A stretch of 64,000 nucleotides of DNA from the NCBI GenBank assembly GCA_007644065.1, contig VJWN01000025.1, positions 381,927 to 445,926 on the forward strand, in the 5' to 3' direction. This stretch comes from Margaritispora aquatica. Lineage: Eukaryota; Ascomycota; Leotiomycetes; Helotiales; Discinellaceae. Each line of letters starts with the position of its first letter. Position 1 is the first letter of the stretch. The notes below the pieces were generated by a model. That model did no database searches and was not told the origin of the DNA. It saw only the letters and a list, made by a program, of their open reading frames with translations. The translations under genes were made by a program, and so were the position numbers. This document shows, piece by piece, positions 31,647-42,660 of the stretch.

Positions 31647-32647
31647 CTACTTCAACCAGTATGCCTCTGTAGAATTAAATTGGAAACCGACAAAGTACGG
31701 GACGCCTCCGTGGACAACTGGAATGATGGTCAAGACGTTCTCAAACTTCTCCCCATTACTTTTATAGTTGACCACCTTCACCTGGGATTCTCGCTGCCAG
31801 GCGAGCCTTTGTCGCATTTCGCTCCTTGCATCTTCATTCATCCTCTCTTGGCTGGAGTCCAGCTTCTTAGCTTTCGAGTGTGGTCGGTGTTGCAGAAACC
31901 GGCAGTTCTTCCCCAACACGTCACGTTCTCGATATCCAGTCATATTCAGAAATGTCTCGGAGCAATAGATGATCGGCATGTCATGACGAGATGGATCACA
32001 GAGGACGAGTGCGACTCGATCATCGATAGGCCCCAAAGGATACTCCGGGTTTGCTCGACTGCGCACAGCGAGCTAGTAAAACGAACCTCCATCAGCAATT
32101 ACTCCTCAACATGAAGACCAAACTATGGACGGACGTCCATGTAACAGGTTGGAGCTCTAAGAAGATCGCGAAGGTTGAAAGTGTAGTACATGGTGGATCC
32201 GCTTGGACAGTACCATAAACACCAATCCACAAATGAAATAAAAAAGCAATATTTCTGGTAAAATAACTTGATATAGCGGTAGTTGTATATAAGAAAAAAG
32301 CAACCATACCAGTATTCCTAGGACATCAATGCCACTTGGGGAGTAGATATGGGCAGGTATGCTTGGATCTCGGACTGGTTCCTCGTAAGTCTTCTGGCCA
32401 TCGCGATGTGAAGTCCCGTTGGAAATCGGGTTTGCTGATGGCCCTTCACCAGGGTTCGAATCCGTACCAGCTACGTTATATTGGCCTGCATAGGCTCTCT
32501 GAATATGCTGTGTAGAGTCCCGCATTAGCGCGTTCACGTGACCGTGGCGGAATCCCCGAGAGATCATAGGTAGTTTGGGTACCTTACCTCTTGATACTTT
32601 GCCGCCTGCTTCTCATACTCTGGAATCATTCTCGATCTCGACGACAT
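31647..32647 (-). CDS. vvd: Vivid-like blue-light photoreceptor (single LOV/PAS domain)
   Basis: A small flavin-binding LOV protein that in Neurospora damps white-collar-driven light responses. Exons 32647-32588, 32507-32310 and 32072-31647 (introns 80 and 237 nt) give 227 aa. The N-cap IYSPSGIDVLGIL precedes the LOV core ANPEYPLGPID, ALVLCD, DMPIIYCSETFLNMTGY and GKNCRFLQ, whose Cys (about 143) forms the photoadduct. A loop of about 24 residues (RPHSKAKKLDSSQERMNEDA) follows, as in VVD and WC-1. Then VKVVNYKSNGEKFENVLTIIPV and VGFQF. No DNA-binding domain, which separates it from WC-1. The second intron is long for this window, so a further exon cannot be excluded. Confidence 0.9.
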
Positions 32648-32803
32648 TTGCTTTGAATTGAAAATGATTCACGAGAGCATCTTGGACAAAAAAGACAGCG
32701 GATAGAGACCAACTTATCCATGATGTGAGAAGACTTGTGTTCAGTTTGGCAATTGAGAGTTACGATTCAAATGATCCAGTTTAAAACATCAGTTTGTTGG
32801 TCC

Positions 32804-32838
32804 GATCGCGACCAACTTCGAGCCATCTCTAGATCGCG
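32804..32838. promoter_or_regulatory. Paired GATCGCG repeats upstream of the vvd-like gene
   Basis: Two identical GATCGCG heptamers (32804-32810 and 32832-32838) lie 28 bp apart, about 157-191 nt upstream of the start codon, with another GATC at 32773. White-collar complexes bind GATC-containing light-response elements in Neurospora. Assignment here is inference. Confidence 0.35.
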
Positions 32839-35800
32839 GGTTTTGGGACACATCATGGCCCGATTCCTAGGAACCTAAAGAAATATCCCTCGATGCTCCA
32901 GGACACGCAGGACTCTTTCACATTCGCCAAGCATCGGGGGGGCTTTTTTTTTATGAACGGGTTTGGGTGGTTCAGAGTCACCTTTTCTTCGCCTTCCAAT
33001 GAGACACAATGATTTGGTGTCATATTGTTCACATCGATGTAAATCGGGGATTCACATGGTAAATACTGGGAAATCTCGAAACATCGCAAATTTGGAAAAC
33101 GCCCACCAAAATACAAATCCGTCTCAGTGCAGAAACATCAAGCAGGCTAAGCTGGTAGAGCGGGTACCTTGCCTACTTTTGCCCAACAACGCATCCGATG
33201 AGCATGGCCATGACCACCACAACTATGACCATTGTCATGCTGGCCAGCATAGTACCTACTTGCTACTTGTTGCTAGTAGTGACGATGGAATGGCATATTA
33301 TTAACAACTTGCTAACTACCTACGCTACTTTGCATATTTAGCAGGAGGGTTGGTCTGGCCTGTTCTTACATAGCTCATAGACCACTAATACCATCTCCCC
33401 GCATCTTCTTGCGGAAGTCAACTCCGTGAGGGGAACTCCAACTTCATAGGTATGATTCTTTTGGGATATTTCCCAGGCTGACCGAGCATCCGCTCATGCA
33501 GCATGCACTGATTCCCGCATGTCGCCGCTGCACCAGGCGAATTGTGGTGTAGCTCATCTTCCTTAATGATCGAACCTGTTTTGGCGCATCGGTATGTAGG
33601 AGAAGGACATATGTACGTCTTCATTTCCTTTTTGTTTGCCATAATCGCTTATTAACAGAGATGTTTACACAGCCATGTCCATGCTTGCACGGCGGTGTTG
33701 CAACTGCATGTACCGTCGAGGTTCTACAAACACAGATCCCAAGCATCCGGGTAGTCTTGCTTTGCGTGTGCCTTGAGAAACCCTTGTCATGAAGTACACA
33801 AACGTCGAACATTTCATGTTGCTCTGCAGGCCTGTTGCGTTGGTGTTTCTCGAAGCGATGACCGGCAAGAGCTGCCAGCGCATGAGTCTAAACTTTCATT
33901 TACCGGGAGGACTTTCTAATTGATTCTTGTGCATTATCTCAGCTTCCATATAGTGCAGATGGAGTGGAAGCCTCGTCTTCGCTTGTCTTACCGGTTGACA
34001 ACGTTTATTGCTATCATGCAATTGGATAGGCACGAGGACCCCGGATCGGTTTCACGGTGGCCATAGGCCCAATCCTTTCCAGAAAGCATTCTATATCCGG
34101 CAGTCTCACGCATATTTGACGCCCATGTGGCAAATCAGAGTATCATGATTCAGTACTGCTGAAACAACTTCCCTCGAATCGATGAATTAGTGCAGATTCT
34201 GCACGCAGTGCTGCATGTCTTCAAAATTATCGGATGTTCTTAGAGTTTGACTCTGATTATCAAGCGAACCCCGAATTTATATCTTCGTATCAAGCCACGA
34301 GGCCAAACGAGACATGATGTCTTTGCGTCGTTCGGACAACATTCACGTATGCTGTACTATGCAATCTTTTTCCTACTTCGCGTGTGGACTCTTCACATGC
34401 TCTGGGTTCAACTCTACACGTTAACAAAAAGATGGTCAAATATGGGACAAAGCTGCTCTAACTGACAAAATACCATCGCCACGTTGTCAAACATACACTT
34501 TTCAACATGTACAGATTGCTTTTAAGGATGAACTATATCGTATTTGCTTAATTGTATCATGACGGTGTGGAGACAATTTGGAATATCTTATGAGGAACTC
34601 GATTCAACGTTTGAAGACCGATCTACGAAAAACAGGTATCGGTCTCTGGAGCGAATCTCAGTTGAGACTTCGTGCAAGCCAATGACCCAATAACATTCAG
34701 TCGATAGCTGAAAGATATTTTGTCTGCGAAACCAATCTCAGTACTTGTTTCGACAGTCTTGCATAAGCTTAAAAGGAATTTGGAAACACCTCTTGATTTA
34801 CTCGTTGCGTTCCAAGTACTTTATTTCGGTCCACCATTCAGCTGACCTCGTCATTAAACTGTGTTGTTTAATCTCCGCCACAACGGGAAACTGAGACACG
34901 ATCGAAACCCACGATCGAGCTTCTAGAGATGTGCTGTCTGCATGCATGTCCTGAGTCATGAGCTCGCCGGATCGCAAATACTAGTGAGCATCCTCCTTGC
35001 GTTGTGATGAACCCTTGCACGGTATACCCGATGGAATGTTGACATGGTAGTTGTGGCCATCTATAGCTTCTCGAACCTCACCAGTATCAATAGGTATTAG
35101 TCGTCAATACACGTCGTAGCACTTCGAAATATCTCGATATTCAAATCCCGCAATTCATCACCAACTCACCGAGATTGTGTGTAGCAAACTTTTGGTGATA
35201 TCACTAGGAAATACACGTCTCTCTATCTAACACATTGCATTTCTGTGCATATCTTGTAGACGCAGAAGCATACAACGATAGCATACCCTTAGTCTTGGTA
35301 AGTCTCGGCTATCACAGTCTACCGTGCGGTGGTCATACATTACTCTCAAGGTGGTTCCCAATTGCTCATGTTCCCTCACCGGCATGGAGTAGCCAAAACC
35401 ACGTGGCCTGGCTGCAAGCTTCCACTCCCAGAAGACACTACACGCAACGCTGTACCCCGATCCGCGAACGACATGATAGAATCCCCAGCATCATCGGTCT
35501 TCCACTGCCCGCATGGTGATTCCGATGCGCAGGCTACTGGTAAGACTGTGTGCAAAGCCCGGCCATCGAGTATCATGGTGTTGGATGTGCAACCGATCTA
35601 ACTCTCAGGGAGTATAAGGATGGGAATCTCGTTTAGGGTATCGATGCGTGAGGTATGATTTGCACTTCGGAGAAAGCAAGTACAAATCGCGAGATTTCCA
35701 AATCACTTTCTTATGACACGTTAGAAGAAGCAGGATCGATCGAGCGAACTTTCTCACTTCCCGTGAGCAGCTATGTCTAGGCATTCCTTTGAAGATGTCG

Positions 35801-38372
35801 ATTCGAACATCCACGACATGTCCTTAGTCAACAGGTGGCCCTCACCAAAATCGAATAATCTAACTCCAGTCAGCAACTCTAGCATAGATATGCTAAGACA
35901 GTCCTGATGCAGTATCAGAGTGCTTAAGAACTTGAATTCACCGGCTGAACTTGCCGAGAATGGCTATGTATTATTACACAAGGTAATCTTACCAAAATCT
36001 GCCCAACCAGTGGCAGGACAATTTTTGTTCTCTTGGTCCAAACAGTTCTTGCAATGCAAGCATTGGATATGCGAGTTGTCCACACTCTCGCCTGCTTCAA
36101 AGCATCAGGACTTTTGAAGGCATCCTGGAAGTTGTTTCAAGAGGTGCTTGCAGACCGAAAAGTCGTTTGTGAGCAACCGCAAGCAATGCTGCATTTTTGC
36201 CTTCATCGATCCTTCATCGATACGAATCAATTGACTTTGAGCTTCGAACATTATGGGCAGGTAAGTTCAGAGTCATCTGGTGAAGGAAGAAGTTGTATTG
36301 AAAAGATGTTGACAGTTCGTTAGGCACTCTCCATCGGTCTCCCAAGTGTTCAGCTGCCCAGAAAAAATATATCAGTAATTTTCGTTGTTTACCAAAGTCC
36401 GAATCAGATCCTTCTCAAAGGACGGCCCGCCATCCATATATGCCCGGTTAGACTTCGCGTATCATGCACAAAGGATTTCCCCACAATGCTCTTTCATCCC
36501 ACACGCACTCCGGATTCAAGGGACTGGGAACCGAGTGGGGGTCCTTGCCTGGTATTCCACATCCAACAGCTGAGAAAGTATCCGCTGCTACCTTAAGGGG
36601 CAAGCTGAGAGTAGCTCGTTTCTTACAACACACCTGATGGGTATTTTCCTGGTCACGGCTACGTTGATGCAACTGCAATAAACTTCTCTTCCCGAGATCT
36701 TCATTGTGGCTTCAAGAGGCTGAATCTTAATTGCCACTTTCGTGTTTCATCAAGTTCCAGGGAGTCCAAAATATGACATTGCTTGTTTGAATCTTCAGAT
36801 TCTCTACTTAGACTTCCCTTGGTGCTGCTGCTCACCGTTGAGGTGGATTACGTCCTACGCACTCTACTATCCATTTCATACTGCAAATCTCATACCTAGG
36901 ACTGCAGTATTTCTACCATCAAGACTAAAATTTGAGGCTTCTTAATTGAGCCTTGTGTTCATGTCAAAGGGGCTATACAATGCACCTCCAAGCTACAGTA
37001 TTGCCAATTTTCGGAACAGTGGACCGAATAAGATACACGTCAAGCCTCCCTCCCTTTGATTGTGGCAAAGCATAAGGCACATGGTCAGTCAGCAGACTAC
37101 TCCTTCATCCTCTCTCGAAACATCTGTTGGTGAGGCATCGAAAATTCGATATAATCACTGGTTGTTGAAACCCTCCGCTGCCTCCGTTTAGCAGCCGAGA
37201 TTGGAGCACGTTCAAACCTGAATTTTACAGTCAAGGCCTCCCCACAAGTACTTCAGTGGACATGGAGGCTGACATGGCGCATATCAATAATCCCTTGGGC
37301 CGATCTTCTATGCATTTCAAGGCCCAAAATGGACAGCCGATAGGTTTTCAAAGTTTGGTACGAGTTTCGCCACTCCAAGTCCCGAGAAACAAAATGATCG
37401 CCTCGCAAGAGCCGTCAAATTTACCGGATAGGCCAATTTTACTTCATCTTTACCCCTTCTTTCTCTTTCTATCGTTGCGAAGACTTGACCAAATTACGGG
37501 TGAATCTTTCAACTGGTACGGTACTGTTCAGAATATCAAATCTTATTGGAACATCTTTGACTTGATCGTGTTTCACTTTAACACTGTCAAGTGATTGTGT
37601 GGTGTGGATTAGTGATTGCATGCCGGAACAGATATCGCCAGATCTCCTGAGGCGTCTGGATAAATGGCTTTCGCTTGGACACAAGATCATGTGCAGTGAA
37701 AATGTCACGATTTAAGCGGGCATCTCTCAAGCGAACAGGGGTGCTTGATCCGGCTCCGTACATTTTGAGGACCGAAAGGGACCAAATCCACGACAAGTGA
37801 GCACATGCACATTTATGGGTGGGAATACTCGAAGCAGGTTGGCAGGTTGATCACCCCACTGCCTCGGCTTCTTCCAACGCACTTGTATCCTCGTACCTTG
37901 TTTGGGCGTTTCGCAAGATCTTGAAGTGAAACCACTTTGGGAAAATTAGACGACCAATGCCGGATAATTATACAAATCTCAACTTTTTTTTAACTTCAGC
38001 CCAAAGCTACAGACAGGCAAGATTGTAATGTATACTCACTGTCATAAGATATTAATATGTGTGTTTCAATAGCAAGAAAGGAACTAAGAAAGGAATTTCC
38101 TGGTACAGGCTCGAGGATTCTCCAGGTGCCATTCAGCCTCTGAGGTTAATTTAGAGGTTGCGGACCCATGTCTTCCTCCCGACCCCACACCAACACCAGA
38201 TCAGGGGTCGAGGAACACAAAGCCACCCACACCCAACTGCCAGAAACGCCGGACAGTGCCCACCATACAACAATCACATACAATATTTATGGCTTGCACA
38301 CTAGGTACACTATACACCAAATTTGCTCGCGCCGGTTCCCCGCATCGAATTCTTCTGGAACGAGGCGTCTTT

Positions 38373-39166
38373 CCCCAGGAAACCCTTTCCGGACTACCAA
38401 GAATTTGCATATTCTGGTCGCGTATTTTGAGGCTATGCGCGTAGTCCGATAATGTGACATGCTTTCTCATTTACTTCTACCTAGCGAGTCGAAGTTAGCT
38501 TCCTCAGCTTCACAGATTTGACGAAGATTGAACTTGGAATGCACAGAAAGTTTTTTTTTTAGTGAGAAAGCTATCTTAGCAATAGACTATAGCTCGACGA
38601 GTGAGCAGAATCTCCATATTTTCAAGCTGTCAAAAGCATCAAGCGATGTTCTTCCGGACGTCTATCTGGAAAGCAAGAACTTTGTCAGCTGAATTCGTCG
38701 TTGAGAGAGGCTCATCGGCTCTCCAGGGATGGTGCATATATCAGCCTGATTTTCAAAAAGAGCACATGGTCCGTTGTACAAACCTATCGCATTCTTTGTG
38801 TACCTGGTGATGGAGGATCTACTGAACTGCCCCACATCTTGTTCCTCCATGTTGATGTTCGCTTATTTTTTGCTTGTTGGTGTCCGCACTGCGGGTTGCA
38901 CGTTCCGAGAAAGGTTTCTCCGTGATAATCTTATTTTCTTTGATACGGAGGTACCAAAATGTGAGCGCGCCAACGGCATATAGATGATTAGGGGTATATG
39001 ACAGGATTGAAGTCATTCTCAAGCGAGTATGGAGTGGATCTGAGATCTTGACGGCTCTGATGGCTCCGACGGCTCTCTCCCCGCAATCCCATATTCACGA
39101 TGAAGTGATGGACTGGACTTTGGGAGAGAAGATTGTGACCTCGTCGCTAAGTGAATCTTCATATAA
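38373..39166 (+). promoter_or_regulatory. Probable cellobiohydrolase promoter elements (CreA-type sites and TATA box)
   Basis: A TATAA element at 39162-39166 lies 71 nt before the start codon. Three matches to the carbon-repressor consensus SYGGRG occur on the minus strand: 38373-38378, 38830-38835 and 39079-39084. Cellulase genes are commonly repressed by CreA on glucose; occupancy here is inferred from the hexamers, which also occur by chance. Confidence 0.4.
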
Positions 39167-39237
39167 GACCTCTGTCAATCCCCCTCCAAAGTTTTCTCAC
39201 CATCCGACAAAGACAGAGCATCCAAACATCCATTACA

Positions 39238-41032
39238 ATGATCTCCTCCGTCCTTGCCTTGTCCGGCCTCCTGGCTGTTGTCCGCGGTCAACAAGTTGGT
39301 ACTAGCACTGCTGAAGTCCACCCTCCTCTCACTGTCAGCACCTGCACCGCAGCTGGTTGCACAACTGTCACTCAGTCCATTGTCATTGACGCCAACTGGA
39401 GATGGCTCCACAACGTTGGTGGATACACCAACTGCTACACTGGTAACACCTGGAACTCTGCCATTTGCACAAACGGTGTCACTTGCGCTGCCAACTGTGC
39501 CCTTGAGGGAGCAACCTACTCCTCTACCTATGGTATCACCACCACTGGAAATGCCCTCAGACTCAACTTCGTTACCACATCGGCCCAGACCAATGTTGGA
39601 TCCCGAACATACCTGATGGCTGCTGGAAGCACCACCCAATACCAGATCTTCAAACCATTGAACCAAGAGTTCACCTTTGATGTCGATGTTTCCAACCTTC
39701 CTTGCGGATTGAACGGTGCTCTCTACTTCGTTGAGATGGACGCTGACGGAGGAATGGCCAAGTACCCAACCAACTTGGCTGGTGCCAAGTATGGTACCGG
39801 ATACTGTGATGCTCAATGTCCTCAGGACATCAAGTTCATCAACGGCGAGGTAAATTTTTCCCACTTTCAGAGAAGAGCGCTTGACTAACATATCATCAAG
39901 GCAAACTCCGTCGGATGGACCCCATCCAGCAACGATGTTAACGCAGGTGCTGGACAGTACGGATCGTGCTGTAACGAGATGGATATCTGGGAGGCTAACA
40001 AGATCTCCACAGCATACACCCCGTGAGTAATGCTTGCTCCTTTGAGCAACTTTCACTAATGCAATATACAGTCATCCATGTTCCGTCACCGGACAGACCC
40101 GATGCACAGGCACTGACTGTGGTATCGGAGCCCGCTACTCCTCCCTTTGCGACGCTGATGGATGTGATTTCAACTCTTACCGCATGGGCAACACTTCCTT
40201 CTATGGACCAGGCCTTACCGTCAACACCAACTTGCCAATGACCGTTGTCACCCAATTCATCACCAACGACAACACTGCCACCGGTACCCTCGTTGAGATC
40301 AAGCGCTTCTACGTCCAGGGCGGTTACATCATCCCTAACTCCCAATCTACCTACTCCACTGTCCCAGGTAACTCCATCACCGACTCCTTCTGCGCCAACC
40401 AGAAGACCGCATTCGGAGACATCAACATGTTCGCCACCAAGGGTGGTCTTGCCGCCATGGGTAACTCTCTCAAGCGCGGTGTTGTTCTTGTCATGTCAAT
40501 CTGGGATGACCATACCGCCAACATGCTCTGGCTCGATGCCCCATACCCACCAACCAAGGCCGCCTCAGACCCAGGTGTCAGCCGTGGATCTTGCAGCGCC
40601 ACCTCAGGAAACCCAACCGATGTTGAGGCCAACTCTCCAAACGCATATGTCGTCTACTCCAACATCAAGTGGGGTACCATCGGCAGCACCTACAGCGGCG
40701 TCCTCCTCGGCGGCGGAAGCAGCGGCTCATCCTCCTCCTCCAGCAAGGTCTCAACCTCCACCAAAGCCTCTTCTTCTTCCAGCTCCACTAAGGCTTCCAC
40801 TGCTACCACCAGCACCAAGGCCTCAACCACCAGCACCAAGGCTTCCAGCACCACTCTTGCTACTAGCACCAAGTCCTCCACCGTTTCCTCCGCTGCACCA
40901 AGCTCCACCCTCGCACCAGCTGCTCGATGGGCTCAGTGCGGTGGATACCCTGGTGTCTTCAACGGCCCATACACCTGCGAGAGCCCATGGGTCTGCACTT
41001 ACAGCAGCCCTTACTACTCTCAGTGCTTGTAA
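39238..41032 (+). CDS. cbh1: Secreted GH7 cellobiohydrolase with C-terminal CBM1 (Cel7A/CBH1)
   Basis: Processively releases cellobiose from cellulose chain ends outside the cell. Exons 39238-39849, 39901-40022 and 40072-41032 (introns 51 and 49 nt) give 564 aa. The signal peptide [17 protein letters not shown] is followed by QQ, the usual mature N-terminus. The catalytic site EMDIWEAN gives Glu 230, Asp 232 and Glu 235. Conserved CBH landmarks include [33 protein letters not shown] and [17 protein letters not shown] Ser/Thr linker with repeated STKA units joins the catalytic domain to a CBM1 that begins WAQCGGYPG and ends PYYSQCL. The CBM1 loop after CGG is one or two residues longer than usual. 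Confidence 0.97.
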
Positions 41033-42660
41033 GCTGCGATTCAATTCGCAGTTCGCAGGTCACAGAGGTGAGTGGCTAGCAAGTGGCAGGAGGGAGAAAC
41101 ACAACACTTTGATTCTAGAGTTGGTTGGTGTTGGGTGGTAGATTGGTATAAAAAGTATCGATAGAGAGAAGTGTGAGTGAAATTGCCGGTTGATGATTGT
41201 GGGTTTTTGTACATACACGCACGCATACGCATCTGAGATTACATTCTTATATATATGGATTGATTTGAATTGGGGGGCAGACGGCGAGACCGAGAAAAAT
41301 TTGTACATAGAAAAGAAAGTTGTTTTTGGTGGAACTTGTTTGTCTATTGTGCATGCTTGTGCTTGTGATTTTGATCCATTCTTATGTGGCTTCTGTTCTT
41401 ATGTGATTTTGCTTTCCTCTTGTGCTGATCAGGGATAATTAAAGATATCTACTCAGGCAGTTGAATAGCTAGCTAACTTGATATTTCCATGGCCCCATCT
41501 TTTTAGTTGAAAGTGATGTAGCCCAAATATTGATTTGAACATGGACTGTTTGTTTATTTTTTTTGCATTGTGATTAAGCTTGTGATCATGATTTGATGGT
41601 ATTTTGAAAGTGAGAAATATATTTGCTCAGCATTGGGCATGAGGGGAGTGTGATTGTCAGCTTAAGATTAGCATCTACCTCCAATACAAGTCTACAATTC
41701 TCGACCAATCTATACATACTCATAACGAATTATATGACCTAATGATAGGCACGATATTGATATTACATTAAAAACTTTAACATATGTGGACGGCTATGTG
41801 AGCTGGTGACTTAATGAGGTGTTTAGAGTGTTAGAATTAGACTTAAGTTGGAAATGGTTGAATGGGAAAGCAAAGAAAGAAGGGAAGTACGTACCTAGGC
41901 TTAACTGAAAGGGTGGGCGTGTGATTTCCTTTACGCGTGTGTAAATGTAGAAAGTGGGGATGAGATTTTATATAAGACTTACAGGGAGGGTAGAGAGAGA
42001 TACTGTCTGTTGTCATTTTTCTAGTCGGAGTTAAAATTCAAATGGGAAAATCGGGTGGATTAGGATTATAATTAAGTTAACGATATTCCATAATTCCAAT
42101 GCTGGGCATCTGTTCCTGTGTGCATTTCCTCTCAAGAGGTAACCTGTGTGTAGGTAGAGTCGTGCTACCAATGAAGCGAAGTAGATATTCGATTGACTAT
42201 CCTCAGGATTGGGTGGCTAAAGTACGGCGGAGAAATTTAAAAACCACGAATAACAGGCATCACATACACAACAGAAAGGGACAGAATAATCAAGGTGGAC
42301 AGCCCTAGAAGCAAGAAAAAACGCTGCAGATCAACTTAGTATTTAAGTCTCGTATGAGGCGGGTCTCTATTGCAGTAGCTAGTCCACCTAGATGCTAAGT
42401 CCTAAGATACCTTAGGTCAGATAAAAGATGCAAAGGAACATCAAACAGGGACGAAAGCAGTCGCTCCTCGTAATGGGTATCAAGGTATCAACGAAGTCCA
42501 GCCAAAACCGGCAGCAGCAACCCAAACAACTAAATCAAACCCCCAACACCATGACCGCCTAATCTACCCGTCTGTGAAAAGAACTAAGTGTGAAAGAATA
42601 CGCCCCCAAAGCACCAGATAATGAGTGCGCAACCACAACGAACCAGCAATACCACAAGGC
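41033..42660. other. 1.6 kb convergent intergenic region
   Basis: It lies between the convergent cellulase and RAP1 genes and is AT-rich. It should contain both 3' UTRs. Short open frames (for example 42099-42308) have no motif; no RNA gene recognised. Confidence 0.45.

Larger units (their letters stand above)
32648..39237. other. 6.6 kb without recognisable genes
   Basis: Only short open frames without motifs occur on either strand. I see no tRNA cloverleaf, no terminal repeats and no transposase or reverse-transcriptase fragments. Base composition looks unlike heavily RIP-mutated DNA, because G and C remain common. The left end should hold the vvd-like promoter and the right end the cellulase promoter. 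A long non-coding transcript or an old unrecognisable element cannot be excluded. Confidence 0.5.

Noticed and set aside
32440..32470. B-box-like GGTTCGAATCC suggesting a tRNA gene
   Set aside because: No acceptor, D or anticodon stems can be formed around it, and it lies within a coding exon of the vvd-like gene.
39175..40056. 293-aa minus-strand open frame over the cellobiohydrolase
   Set aside because: It is an antisense shadow caused by codon bias and ignores the intron structure of the GH7 gene.
40245..41141. 298-aa Pro/Ser/Thr-rich open frame overlapping the end of the cellobiohydrolase
   Set aside because: It is a shifted-frame reading of the GH7 exon and repetitive linker, with no independent motif.
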